The notes: generated by a model not told the origin, from the sequence alone. Counted from the first letter of the stretch, positions 34,756 through 43,539 are shown. The stretch is DNA of 64,000 bases from 2-02-FULL-55-14 sp964534125 (GCA_964534125.1 CAZHOJ010000011.1:37048-101047); one strand, 5' to 3'. Translations and numbers: made by a program.

Positions 34756-34865
34756 GAGGCCCATTCCGGCCCCTTGCTGCATTCTTTCCCCGCTTTTCTC
34801 TACATTGTCCCACCAGTTCCTCCGCACACCATAGGTTTCCCGCACCTTCCATCAGGGAGATTTCG

Positions 34866-35501
34866 ATGGTCTTCATCTGGCTGCTCGCAGGAATGCTCGG
34901 TATCGCTGCCGCTTTCCTCATCCCCGACTCGTCCATGGACCTCTGGCCGGCGTTGAACTCGGCAGGGGTCGCTCTTGCTGTCTACCTCATCGCACTTGCC
35001 GTCTTCATGCTCCGGCCTCCGCTTCCTCTCCGGAAGCGCCTCATTGCCGGGCTCGTTGCGGCCGTGTGGATCATCTCTGTGGCCTCGCTCTGGACCGGAC
35101 ATCAGACGCAGGCGGAATACCAGCGCGATCAGTTGATCACGATCCGCTCGACCATCGGCCGGGGGATCATCCTCGACCAGGTGCCGGCCGCGATCATGCC
35201 GGTGCTGGAGGACTACTACGCGCAGGGTCAGCGCAGGAAAATGTCGATCGGCGACCTCTTCGGGCAGCGGTATCCGCACGCAGTGGCCGGAGAGAACTTC
35301 CGGGAGCCGATGTGGGAGGGGGACACGCAGGGTGTCTTCATCCCCGCACGGCTGGAGAACGACGTGGTCGAGATCATTGCCGTCGACCGTGTCGGCCGGG
35401 GCAAGGACCCGGCGTTCGCGAACACCGGAGGAACTGTCGGCCGCATCGAGGAACGGTTCGTCCTGACCGCGAAAGGAGTGAGCCATGACATCCTCAACTG
35501 A
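34866..35501 (+). CDS. Membrane protein, unknown (first of three)
   Basis: 211 residues. Two to three N-terminal hydrophobic segments (FIWLLAGMLGIAAAFLI, SAGVALAVYLIALAVFML, LIAGLVAAVWIISVASLW) are followed by a soluble ~120-residue part with DQVPAAIMPVLEDYYAQGQRR and EVVEIIAVDRVGRG-like text. No family recognised. Upstream is a gap with GGGAGA before the ATG. It overlaps the next membrane-protein gene by 17 bases, and that one overlaps a third by 4, so the three form a compact operon. Confidence 0.75.
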   Translation: MVFIWLLAGMLGIAAAFLIPDSSMDLWPALNSAGVALAVYLIALAVFMLRPPLPLRKRLIAGLVAAVWIISVASLWTGHQTQAEYQRDQLITIRSTIGRGIILDQVPAAIMPVLEDYYAQGQRRKMSIGDLFGQRYPHAVAGENFREPMWEGDTQGVFIPARLENDVVEIIAVDRVGRGKDPAFANTGGTVGRIEERFVLTAKGVSHDILN

Positions 35502-36264
35502 ACGCACAGGTCACCCGGAATATGAGTTCACCACCGGGTTCGTGGTGACGATGGTCGTCCTGACGGTCGCGACGCTCCTCCTGTTCGCTGTCGTTGGCGG
35601 GAAGGAGGGCAAGAACCAGTTCGATTATGTGGAGCCGCAGTTCGTGTGGGCCCCCTACATCACTGCTGCCGGACATACGCTCTCGCAGGGACTTACCCAG
35701 TTCTCGCGTGCTGTCGATGAGCCTGTCAAGGAAGGGGCGCACACGCTCGTCCTGGCAGGACTGCTCGTCTTCTATGTTCTCTTGCCCACTGTACTGCTGT
35801 TCACCTGGAGGGAACGGACGCTTCGGCGGACAGAAGGGCATGCAAGGGGTCCGGAGGGAATGGGATATGCGGTGCTCATCTCGTCGGGCCTGCTGTTCCT
35901 CTTCATGTTCCTCGGATCGGTGGGAGGAGCGGTCACGCAGCGCATAACCTATCAGAATCTCGTATCTGCGCAGGAGGTCCAGACGAGCAAGGACCACCTG
36001 ATCAATACGCTCAACGATGTGATGTGGCGGCTGCGCCAGCACCGCGCATTGCCGGCATCGCTCGGCGGGGGAGAGGGATCGTACGACGGTTTCGAACTTC
36101 CCAGCGATCTCACCGAAACAACGGATGGAAGGGTCGTGCTCGACATCGTGCCGGACGATGTGACGATCACGGCCAAATCGACGATGTACGACGGATCCTC
36201 CATCACCGTCATTTATACGCCGAACGGCATCACGTCGTGGACATTCGAAGGGCGCTACCGATGA
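35485..36264 (+). CDS. Membrane protein, unknown (second of three)
   Basis: 259 residues. Hydrophobic segments: FVVTMVVLTVATLLLFAVV, LVLAGLLVFYVLLPTVLLF and AVLISSGLLFLFMFLGSVGG. The C-terminal third is soluble (DHLINTLNDVMWRLRQHRAL ... VLDIVPDDVTITAKSTMYD). The ATG at 35485 lies inside the end of the previous gene, a 17-base overlap that is larger than the usual 4 and suggests coupled translation. Not assignable to a family. Confidence 0.75.
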   Translation: MTSSTERTGHPEYEFTTGFVVTMVVLTVATLLLFAVVGGKEGKNQFDYVEPQFVWAPYITAAGHTLSQGLTQFSRAVDEPVKEGAHTLVLAGLLVFYVLLPTVLLFTWRERTLRRTEGHARGPEGMGYAVLISSGLLFLFMFLGSVGGAVTQRITYQNLVSAQEVQTSKDHLINTLNDVMWRLRQHRALPASLGGGEGSYDGFELPSDLTETTDGRVVLDIVPDDVTITAKSTMYDGSSITVIYTPNGITSWTFEGRYR

Positions 36265-36704
36265 CGAGCGAACGTAAACACCTTTGGGCCTTCAGGCCGA
36301 TCGACTGGAAGTGGGTAGGCATGGGGTACTGCTTCTTCGTCGTTTTCCATATGCTTCCGTCCTACTTCATCACAGGCGTCGCTACTATATCGTGGTCCCG
36401 CATGGAGTTCCTGCCGGGACTGTGGCTGTTCGTCGGCCTCGCCTACGTCGGGTTCCTTGTGGGCTACCGATCGCACGGAGTGACCATCGCGGAGCCGGGC
36501 ATTTCCAGCCTGTTGTACGCCCTGACGCTTCTCTTCTATATGGGCGAATACACGGGTCAGGACATATCCGCGCGCACCATCGGCTTCGCCTACGTGACCA
36601 TCGTCGCCATCTTCGTTACTGCGGTCGTCAGCGCCTGGCTGGGGGAGAAGGCGCAGGAGAGGATGGAACAGCGGAATGTGAAAGCGGCTGAAGATCTTCG
36701 GTAA
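36261..36704 (+). CDS. Membrane protein, unknown (third of three)
   Basis: 147 residues from ATG 36261, overlapping the previous stop by 4 bases; the longer frame upstream overlaps coding sequence. Four hydrophobic segments: MGYCFFVVFHMLPSYFITGV, LWLFVGLAYVGFLVGY, SLLYALTLLFYMGEYT and IGFAYVTIVAIFVTAVVSAW, then a charged tail (GEKAQERMEQRN). No family recognised. With the two preceding genes it may form a membrane complex, but that is only an inference from gene order. Confidence 0.75.
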   Translation: MTSERKHLWAFRPIDWKWVGMGYCFFVVFHMLPSYFITGVATISWSRMEFLPGLWLFVGLAYVGFLVGYRSHGVTIAEPGISSLLYALTLLFYMGEYTGQDISARTIGFAYVTIVAIFVTAVVSAWLGEKAQERMEQRNVKAAEDLR

Positions 36705-37295
36705 CGACCAATTGACGATAGGCCCTTCGGGAAATATCAACTGACAACATTCAACTGACACCGACTGCCAACTGACAAAATACCCTTCGGGAACTCACAA
36801 TCGCCCCGCCTACACTACGTTGCGGCGGGCAGGCAACTATCAACTGACAATGAATGCCAACTGACAAAATACCCTTCGGGAACAAACCCTTCGGGAACTA
36901 CCAATCGTCAACTATCAACTAGCAATGATTGCCAACTGACAAAAGGAGAACTGCTAAAAAGAACGGACCCGTCTAAAACCATTCTCTTTGACAATTGACG
37001 ATTGGCGGTTGTCTGTTCAGTGGCATTTGTTAGCTTGGCAGTTACCGAGCCCTTCGGGCAACTATCAACTAACAACGTACAATCGACAATGAACTGTCAA
37101 TCGCCAAGAAGAGAACTGCAAAAAGAATGGTCGAGTCTGATAAACAAGCTTTTTGACCGTTTGCAGTTGGCAGTTATCTGTTCAGTGGCAGTTGCCTGCC
37201 TGCCGTAACAACAGTGAAGGCGGGCGAGCTTGGCAGTTGGCAGTGATTCGTATAGCTGTTCTCGTGTTCCTTCCACCTACTATCTGAGGTATCTG
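36705..37295. repeat. CAACTGACAA / CCCTTCGGGAA repeat block 1
   Basis: A 590-base block made of CAACTGACAA-type words and CCCTTCGGG mini-palindromes in the left half, and GTTGGCAGTTGTC-type (opposite-strand) words in the right half, so the block can fold on itself. It includes CCCGCC-TACACTACGTTGC-GGCGGG (36807-36831 area). Bases 36864-36952 are an exact reverse-complement copy of 63305-63393. No coding content; a ribosome site (GAGG) for the serine hydrolase lies at the end. Confidence 0.8.
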
Positions 37296-38822
37296 ATGCG
37301 GCGGTTGCTCTTATGTGTCCTGTTCCCGGTCTCCCTGTTCGCCCAAAGACCTGCTCACTTCACAGACCCTGACCGCGCAGACAAGGTCCGGGCAACGGCC
37401 CCTGTCGTCGAACAGATCTTCAGCGAGTTCCGTGAAAAAGGGCACATGCCCGGGTTCGTCTACGGCGTGGTGCTGGATGGCGAGCTGCTGTATGCCGGCC
37501 AGTTCGGCCACACGAACCTGGAAAAGGAGATCCCCGCCGATGCACGCTCGCTGTTCCGTATCGCGTCGATGAGCAAGAGCTTCACGGCCATGGCCATCCT
37601 GCAATTGCGGGATGCGGGCAAGCTCGACCTTGACGAACCGGCATCGAAGTACATCCCCGAGATGAAGAACATGACGTACCTCTTCACGGACGCACCGGAG
37701 ATTTCGATACGCCATCTGCTGACGCATGGCGCAGGATTTCCGGAGGACAATCCCTGGGGCGACCGTCAGCTGGCCGATTCCGACGAGGAGCTCCGCCAGC
37801 TCATGGCTGATGGCCCGTCCTTCTCCAACGTGCCGGACGTCGCATACGAATACAGCAATACAGGGTTTGCTCTCCTGGGACAGATCGTGCAGGTCGTGTC
37901 CGGAATGGACCTTCAGGAATACACGAAGACGCATATCTTCGGACCGCTGGGGATGTCGGCCACGATCTGGGAATACACCGACGCCCCGGAGGAGAGGCTG
38001 GCCCTGGGCTACGATTGGGAGGACTCATCGTACGTGAATATCCCCTTGGAGCATCATGGGTCGTACGGCGCGATGGGGGGACTGATCACGTCCATCGACG
38101 ACCTGTCGAAGTATGTCGCCATGCATCTCGCCGCGTGGCCGCCCAGGAGCGACGAGGAGACTGCGCCGCTGAAGCGGAGTTCGTTGCGCGAAATGCAGCA
38201 TCCGTGGCGGTTCGCATCGCTCTCCCGTGCCTACACGTACCCGAGCGGCCGTATCTCGCCGGCCACGCGTGCGTATGGATACGGATTGAGCTGGTCGCGC
38301 GATGCCGACGGCAGGGTGTACGTGGGGCACAGCGGCGGCCTTCCGGGATTCGGCAGCAACTGGACAATGATGCCCGACTACGGACTCGCGGTGATGTCGT
38401 TCGACAACAGGACATACGGGGGGACGAGCACCGTGAACACCGCCGTGCTCGACACCATCGTGTCGCTGGCTGGACTGATGCCGCGGGAACTGCCGGTGTC
38501 GGATATTCTCACCAGGCGAATGAAGGAGCTGGCGGCATTCCTCCCCGACTGGAAGGATGCGGAGAGCTCGGAGCTGTTCGCCGAGAACTTCTGGATGGAC
38601 AACCGCTTCCAGGACATAGTGAGGCGGACGAAGGAACTGTATGAGGAAGCTGGGAAGATCATGAAGGTGGGGGAGATGCATCCGTGGAACCAGCTGCGGG
38701 GGTACTTCACGCTCGAAGGGGAGAAAAAGGACCTGAACGTGTGGTTTACGCTGACGCCGGAGAAGGACCCGAAGATCCAGCAGGTGAGAATGTGGAATAC
38801 AGAGAAGAAGAATGCAGAATAG
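37296..38822 (+). CDS. Secreted serine hydrolase (class C beta-lactamase/esterase fold)
   Basis: 508 residues from ATG 37296, which has TGAGG upstream and places the signal peptide (RLLLCVLFPVSLFAQ) first. The class C/DD-peptidase motifs are present: S91-M-S-K94 (SxxK), Y-S-N in VAYEYSNTGFALLG, and H-S-G in VGHSGGLPGFG. Such proteins are beta-lactamases, DD-peptidases or esterases; the extra C-terminal ~120 residues are seen in esterase-like members. It does not look like a typical AmpC, so I would not predict drug resistance. Confidence 0.9.
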   Translation: MRRLLLCVLFPVSLFAQRPAHFTDPDRADKVRATAPVVEQIFSEFREKGHMPGFVYGVVLDGELLYAGQFGHTNLEKEIPADARSLFRIASMSKSFTAMAILQLRDAGKLDLDEPASKYIPEMKNMTYLFTDAPEISIRHLLTHGAGFPEDNPWGDRQLADSDEELRQLMADGPSFSNVPDVAYEYSNTGFALLGQIVQVVSGMDLQEYTKTHIFGPLGMSATIWEYTDAPEERLALGYDWEDSSYVNIPLEHHGSYGAMGGLITSIDDLSKYVAMHLAAWPPRSDEETAPLKRSSLREMQHPWRFASLSRAYTYPSGRISPATRAYGYGLSWSRDADGRVYVGHSGGLPGFGSNWTMMPDYGLAVMSFDNRTYGGTSTVNTAVLDTIVSLAGLMPRELPVSDILTRRMKELAAFLPDWKDAESSELFAENFWMDNRFQDIVRRTKELYEEAGKIMKVGEMHPWNQLRGYFTLEGEKKDLNVWFTLTPEKDPKIQQVRMWNTEKKNAE

Positions 38823-39002
38823 TGGCTGGTGGCTGAGATCCGAATATCGAGATCCGAAACAAGCCCAACGGCCGAAATGAGAGTGAAAGAAAGCACATGC
38901 ATCGTGATCGGCACAGACCTGTGGTCTTCGAATTAACAATTCGTATGTGAAGCTTGTTTCGCATTTCGGCATTCGTATTTCGGATTTCCCAAAGGAGGTC
39001 CT
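38823..39002. other. Intergenic region
   Basis: Contains GATCCGAATATCGAGATCCGAAAC- and TTTCGCATTTCGGCATTCG-type words, a further periodic family (the latter recurs near 44760-44910). AAAGGAGGTCC just before 39003 is a near-perfect ribosome site. Confidence 0.5.
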
Positions 39003-39482
39003 ATGAAGAAATTCACCACTGAGCTCGCATGGGGTGGCATATTTGTCATCGTTGCTCTCTGCTGGATGTATTTTGAGAAGCTCATGGGCTGGCACGGGGA
39101 GAATATCGACCAGCACATGGTGATGACGAACATGTTCGCCATCGTCGCCACAGCGGTCTTCGTGCTCGCACTGCGGGACAAACGGAAGAGGGACCTGAAC
39201 GGCGAGATGACCTGGAGGCAGGGCTTCACGAGCGGGGGGATCATCACAGCCGTCATTGCAGTGCTGAGTCCTCTGGCCCAGTGGGTCGAGCACACATACC
39301 TCTCCCCGGAGTACTTTCCAAACATCATCGCATACTCGGTGCAGCAGGGAAAGGCCACGGTGGAGCAGGCTGAGGCGTACTTCAATCTCGAGAGCTATAT
39401 CGTCCAGAGCATGATCATGGCGGTTGTGATGGGATTGCTCACCTCTGCCCTGGCGGCGTTCTTCGTGCGGACTGAGAAGTAG
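39003..39482 (+). CDS. DUF4199-like membrane protein
   Basis: 159 residues with a strong AAAGGAGGTCC ribosome site. It has four membrane segments (AWGGIFVIVALCWMYFEKLM; MVMTNMFAIVATAVFVLAL; TSGGIITAVIAVLSPLAQW; QSMIMAVVMGLLTSALAAF), the charged DKRKRDL turn, then MTWRQGFTSGG, as in DUF4199 proteins common in Bacteroidota. Function is unknown. It stands just before the first GGACCACGGAG repeat array. Confidence 0.8.
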   Translation: MKKFTTELAWGGIFVIVALCWMYFEKLMGWHGENIDQHMVMTNMFAIVATAVFVLALRDKRKRDLNGEMTWRQGFTSGGIITAVIAVLSPLAQWVEHTYLSPEYFPNIIAYSVQQGKATVEQAEAYFNLESYIVQSMIMAVVMGLLTSALAAFFVRTEK

Positions 39483-39816
39483 GTTTACACGGAGGACCAC
39501 AGAGAACCACGGAGGACCACGGAGAACAAGAGATGGACGTATGACTTTTCCCTCCGTGGCTCTCCGTGTCTATTTTCCAACGGGGACGAGAAGCTGACAC
39601 GGAGGACCACAGAGAACCACTGAGGACCACGGAGAAGAGGAGATGGACGTATGACTTTTCCTTCCGTGGTGCTCCGTGTCTTCCCCGTGGCTCTCTGTGT
39701 ATGCTTTCCTCCACGGCGGAGAGACTTACACGGAGGACCACGGAGAGCCACAGAGGACCACGGAGAAATGGAAGAGATGAAGTTCCCCTCCGTGGCTCCC
39801 CGTGTGCGCTTTTTCC
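39483..39816. repeat. ACACGGAGGACCACGGAGAA hairpin array, left
   Basis: Three hairpin units, starting near 39485, 39596 and 39727. Each has a left arm of ACACGGAGGACCAC(A/G)GAGAACC words, a ~20-base loop containing GAGATGGACGTATGACTTTT or GAAGAGATGAAGTT, and a right arm of CCTCCGTGGCTCTCCGTGT words. Units are only partly alike outside the arms. The array ends at the stop codon of the GxxExxY gene, so it might also affect 3' ends. The many frames across it are not genes. Confidence 0.85.
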
Positions 39817-40188
39817 TCATAAAACATATCGGCGGATCCCCTCCTTGAGTCTCAACACATTGAAGTTGATCAGTAGCCCGACCTCTTTCCGCGCGAAGCG
39901 AAGATAGGTCAGGATCTGAGCCTCGTGGACTGGGTTCAGTGCCTCCACCGACTTTATCTCGACGATGATCTTGCCGTCCACGAGAAGGTCAAGTCGGTAT
40001 CCCTGGTTCAGATAGATCTCTTTGTACTCGAGCGGTACGGGGAATTGTCTCTCGTATTGCATTCCAGCCAATCCAATTTCATATGCCAGACATTCTTCGT
40101 AGGCAGATTCGAGAAGTCCTGGCCCCAGAAGTTTGTGAACCTCCAATGCACAAGAGATGATCCCGCCGGAAATTGTTGCATGCTTCAT
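39817..40188 (-). CDS. GxxExxY protein (PD-(D/E)XK nuclease-like, PF13366)
   Basis: 123 residues, full length for the family. The naming motif is G24-L-L-E27-S-A-Y30 in HKLLGPGLLESAYEECLAYE. A PD-(D/E)XK-type core follows: YRLDLLVDGKIIVEIKSVE with D67, E77 and K79 in place, then HEAQILTYL and GLLINFNVLRLKEGIRR. The fold is that of nucleases but no activity has been shown for the family, as far as I know. No signal or membrane segment. It is alone, minus strand, and framed on both sides by palindromic repeat arrays (39483-39816; 40318-40905). Confidence 0.9.
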   Translation of the reverse strand: MKHATISGGIISCALEVHKLLGPGLLESAYEECLAYEIGLAGMQYERQFPVPLEYKEIYLNQGYRLDLLVDGKIIVEIKSVEALNPVHEAQILTYLRFARKEVGLLINFNVLRLKEGIRRYVL

Positions 40189-40317
40189 TGGTAGTCCCCC
40201 TGCCTGTTTAGAATGTAGACCTCTTGCTTAGTATAGCCAGAATCGATAAGCGTGTGGTGACTTCAGTATAGCCGTCGAGAATGTCGCGAATGTGCAGCCA
40301 GGGCACAGATGAGAGAA
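40189..40317. other. Upstream region of the GxxExxY gene
   Basis: 129 bases of unique-looking sequence between the gene and the right array. It has TTTAGAATGTAGACC and TAGTATAGCCAGAATCG, AT-richer than the neighbours, where the gene's promoter should lie; no clear consensus boxes seen. Confidence 0.35.
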
Positions 40318-40905
40318 GCATACACGGAGGACCACGGAGTAATGGAAAAGATGAAGCCACCCTCCGTGGTTCCCTGTGTCGCTCTGTGGCTCTCCGTGTA
40401 CATCTCTCCGGATGTTGAAGAGCATACACGGAGGATCACTGAGGACCACAGAGAATCACGGAGAAAGGGAAGAGATGAAGTTACCCTCCGTGGTTCCCCG
40501 TGTCGCTCCCTGCCCGACTGGCGTCAGGCAGGCGGGCGTGGCTCTCCGTGTCCATCTCTCCGGATGTTGAGGAGCATACACGGAGGATCACTGAGGACCA
40601 CAGAGAACCACGGAGAAAGGGAGGAGATGAGGTTGCCCTCCGTGGTTCCCCGTGTCGCTCCCTGCCCGACTGGCGTCAGGCAGGCGGGCGTGGCTCTCCG
40701 TGTCCATCTCTCCGGATGTTGAGGAGCATACACGGAGGATCACTGAGGACCACAGAGAACCACGGAGAAAGGGAGGAGATGAAGTTACCCTCCGTGGTTC
40801 CCCGTGTCGCTCTGTGGCTCTCCGTGTACATCTCTCCGGATGTTGAAGAGCATACACGGAGGATCACTGAGGATCATGGAGAACCACCGGGAAATGGGAG
40901 GGAGT
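40318..40905. repeat. ACACGGAGGATCAC tandem palindromic array, right
   Basis: Five unit starts (GCATACACGG at 40318, 40422, 40574, 40726 and 40850) giving units of 104, 152, 152, 124 and a truncated ~56 bases. Each unit holds left-arm CACGGAGGATCACTGAGGACC, loop GAGATGAAGTTACC, right-arm CTCCGTGGTTCCCCGTGTCG and a spacer CATCTCTCCGGATGTTGA. The 152-base units differ from the 124-base one by a clean 28-base insert, CCTGCCCGACTGGCG TCAGGCAGGCGGG, itself a palindrome. Not CRISPR: no unique spacers. Confidence 0.88.
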
Positions 40906-41021
40906 AGAATGCCTCTCCGCGGTCCCTTTGTATGGCACAATGTCCGCAGAGCTTGTGATTCCCCGCATCTTCCTGTAGCTTCTGTCACCCCACTGCACCA
41001 TCTCTCACAGAAGGATCTCTC

Positions 41022-42959
41022 ATGAAGAACATCCTCACACCATTACTGCTCATTGTTGTGCTGGCAGGGATCCAGTCCTGCGGACCGCAGGCCAGGACCG
41101 ACGTGCCGGAGTACACGATCGAGCAGTTCTACAAGAACGTCCGCATCGGCGGCGGGACATTCTCGTCGGACGAGACGAAGCTGCTCGTCAGCAGCAACGA
41201 ATCGGGGATCTACAATGTCTACGAGATCACCATTGTGGACGCGGGCATGCAGCCCGTCACGACCTCCACTGTCGAGTCGTTCTTCGCCATCGATTATGTC
41301 CCGGGGACGGGTGACATCCTGTACTCGGCCGACAAAGGCGGGAACGAGAACAACCATATCTACCTGCTGAAGGCAGACGGCACAACGACGGACCTCACAC
41401 CCGGCGAGAACGAGAAGGCCGCGTTCGCGGGATGGTCGAAGGACGAGACGGCGTTCTTCTACCTCTCGAACAAGCGGAATCCGCGGTTCTTTGATGTCTA
41501 CCGCATGACCGTGGAGGGCTGGACGTCGTCGCTTCTGTACAAGAACGACAAGGGGTGGAACGTCGCGGATATTTCCGATGACGGCAATATGGTCGTGCTG
41601 AACGAATCCATCACCACCAGCGAGAACAGGCTCTACCTCTACGATGTCGCCGCCGGAAACCTGACGGAGATCTCCGAGGCCGATAAGCCCGGCTCCTACA
41701 GCGCATCCGGCTTCACGGACGACGGAAAGATATACTTCTACACGACGGATGTTGGCAAGGAATTCCGCTACCTGGCCAGATACGACATCGCCACAGGCAC
41801 GCGCGGGACCGTGTTCGAGACGAACTGGGACGTGATGTACAGCTACCTGTCCGAGAACGAAAAGTACCGGGTGATCGGCGTGAACGAGGATGCGAAGAAC
41901 GTCCTCACTGTCCTCGACAACGAGACAGGCGAGAAGGTGGACATGCCAGACATCGAGGACGGCGATGTGCTTGCCGTGCAGATCTCCGACAGCGAGAACC
42001 TTATGCGCCTCACCATCGGCACCTCGGTATCGCCCAGCAACATCTACGTCTACGACTTCAGAACGAAAGAGCTGAAGAAGCTCACCAATACGCTCAATCC
42101 CGAGATAGACCCGAACAACCTGGTCCCCGCGCAGGTCGTGCGGTACAAGTCATTCGACGGGCTCGAGATACCGGCCGTTCTCTACAAGCCCCTCACGGCC
42201 TCAGACAACAACAAGGTCCCCGCGCTCGTGTGGGTGCATGGCGGCCCGGGCGGACAGTCGCGCGTCGGTTTCTCCGAGCTCATCCAGTATCTGGCCAATC
42301 ACGGCTATGCGGTGCTTGCGGTGAACAACCGCGGCAGCAGCGGTTATGGCAAGACGTTCTACAAGATGGACGACCAGAACCACGGCGACAAGGACCTGAT
42401 GGATTGTGTGTACGGCAAGAAGTACCTGCAGTCCCTCGACGATATTGATGGTGAGAAGATCGGTATCATCGGCGGGTCATATGGAGGTTTCATGACGATG
42501 GCGGCCATGGCTTTCCAGCCGGACGAGTTCAAGGTCGGCGTGAACCTCTTCGGCGTCACCAACTGGCTGCGCACGCTGAAGTCCATTCCGCCGTACTGGG
42601 AGGCGTTCCGCGAGGCGCTCTATGCAGAGATGGGAGATCCCTTCACGGAAGATTCTGTGCGGCTCTACAATATCTCGCCTGTGTTCCATGGCGACAAGGT
42701 GAAACATCCGGTCATGGTCCTTCAGGGGGCGAACGACGTGCGCGTGCTGCAGGTGGAATCGGACGAGATGGTCGAGGCGATCCGGGCGAACAATGTTCCG
42801 GTGGAATATGTGATCTTCCCCGATGAGGGACACGGTTTCATGAAAAAGGAGAATCAGATCAAGGGATACGGGCAGATCCTGGAGTTCCTGGACACGTACC
42901 TTGCTGAGAAAGAGATGAAAGCGGAGGAGAAGACAGAGGAAGCGGCGAGCAGCGAGTAA
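41022..42959 (+). CDS. S9 prolyl oligopeptidase-family lipoprotein
   Basis: 645 residues. Lipoprotein signal LLLIVVLAGIQSCGPQ. The N-terminal ~370 residues are a beta-propeller with repeated strands (VRIGGGTFSSDETKLLVSS, DGNMVVLNES). The C-terminal alpha/beta-hydrolase domain has S486 in GGSYGGFMTM, the acid in LQGANDVRVLQ and H in DEGHGFMK. Members cleave dipeptides or short peptides, often after proline or as acyl-peptide hydrolases; the precise activity is not readable. The product should be tethered to a membrane. A hairpin terminator follows ~55 bases downstream. Confidence 0.93.
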   Translation: MKNILTPLLLIVVLAGIQSCGPQARTDVPEYTIEQFYKNVRIGGGTFSSDETKLLVSSNESGIYNVYEITIVDAGMQPVTTSTVESFFAIDYVPGTGDILYSADKGGNENNHIYLLKADGTTTDLTPGENEKAAFAGWSKDETAFFYLSNKRNPRFFDVYRMTVEGWTSSLLYKNDKGWNVADISDDGNMVVLNESITTSENRLYLYDVAAGNLTEISEADKPGSYSASGFTDDGKIYFYTTDVGKEFRYLARYDIATGTRGTVFETNWDVMYSYLSENEKYRVIGVNEDAKNVLTVLDNETGEKVDMPDIEDGDVLAVQISDSENLMRLTIGTSVSPSNIYVYDFRTKELKKLTNTLNPEIDPNNLVPAQVVRYKSFDGLEIPAVLYKPLTASDNNKVPALVWVHGGPGGQSRVGFSELIQYLANHGYAVLAVNNRGSSGYGKTFYKMDDQNHGDKDLMDCVYGKKYLQSLDDIDGEKIGIIGGSYGGFMTMAAMAFQPDEFKVGVNLFGVTNWLRTLKSIPPYWEAFREALYAEMGDPFTEDSVRLYNISPVFHGDKVKHPVMVLQGANDVRVLQVESDEMVEAIRANNVPVEYVIFPDEGHGFMKKENQIKGYGQILEFLDTYLAEKEMKAEEKTEEAASSE

Positions 42960-43012
42960 CAGGACGTAAGAAGTAAGAAGTGGGAAGTAAGAGGCAAGAA
43001 AATGCAGGAGAA
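42960..43012. repeat. GTAAGAAGTAAGAAG tract
   Basis: GTAAGAAGTAAGAAGTGGGAAGTAAGAGGCAAG (in pieces) directly after the S9 peptidase stop, a 7-8-base periodic purine run like the GAAGCAAGAAG run at 30822-30860. No coding content. Confidence 0.5.
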
Positions 43013-43050
43013 ATCCCGGGTGATCTCAGCCCGGGATCTCTTGTTTCTGG
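43013..43050 (+). terminator. Rho-independent terminator after the S9 peptidase gene
   Basis: ATCCCGGG (43013-43020), nine-base loop, CCCGGGAT (43030-43037), then CTCTTGTTTCT. The T-run is interrupted, so termination strength is uncertain. Confidence 0.6.
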
Positions 43051-43247
43051 ACCGGGTGCCGGCAGGGACTGTATGGCAGGGATCAATACAAGTACGAGCC
43101 GAAGAGAAGCGTCCCGGTATTCGGACCATTCCATCGTCGAATATTCCTGATTTGGAAATCGGCTCTTTGTGATGTTCCTCTCCCTCTGCTCAACTTTTTC
43201 CCTTCCTTGTTCGTATACAGATCCGTCACTCTTCCGTTGACGATCCT

Positions 43248-43442
43248 ATGACTTCCTTCCTCCTCTGGCTCCTTCTCCTCATCGTCTGCTGGCCGCTGGC
43301 GCTGGCAGCGCTCGTTCTCTACCCTATTGTGTGGCTTCTGCTGCTGCCGTTTCGGCTGTTGGGGATCGCGGTGGAGGGGGTGTTCGAGCTGCTGCGCTCG
43401 ATCATTCTGCTGCCGGCGAGAGTGTTGGGGGGAACGAGGTAA
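43248..43442 (+). CDS. Small hydrophobic membrane protein
   Basis: 64 residues, almost wholly hydrophobic: FLLWLLLLIVCWPLALAALV, then YPIVWLLLLPFRLLGIAVE and VFELLRSIILLPARVLG. Probably one long or two membrane segments. The ATG follows GACGATCCT without a clear ribosome site. No family is recognised; it is short enough that chance is possible, but the composition and clean start favour a real gene. Confidence 0.6.
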   Translation: MTSFLLWLLLLIVCWPLALAALVLYPIVWLLLLPFRLLGIAVEGVFELLRSIILLPARVLGGTR

Positions 43443-43539
43443 AGCAAGTGCGGAGCACGGAGTATGGAGGTGGGAGAAAGATGATGCGCTCTCTCCGTCC
43501 TCAGTACTCAGTACTCAGCACTCCGCACGTGACCTTCGA

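Noticed and set aside
37296..38822. Antibiotic-resistance beta-lactamase
   Set aside because: The SxxK/YxN/HxG motifs are shared by esterases and DD-peptidases, and the long C-terminal extension is esterase-like.
38025..39500. A 491-residue minus-strand frame
   Set aside because: Spans the ends of two well-supported plus-strand genes and the gap between them; composition is that of a shadow frame.
40318..40905. CRISPR array
   Set aside because: Units are 104-152 bases, the 'spacers' are repeated too, and no cas genes are present.
40309..40988. Several overlapping plus- and minus-strand frames of 60-137 residues in the repeat array
   Set aside because: They repeat the same peptide words in step with the DNA repeat, occur in more than one frame and strand, and lack ribosome sites. 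They are artefacts of the CACGGAGGATCAC array.
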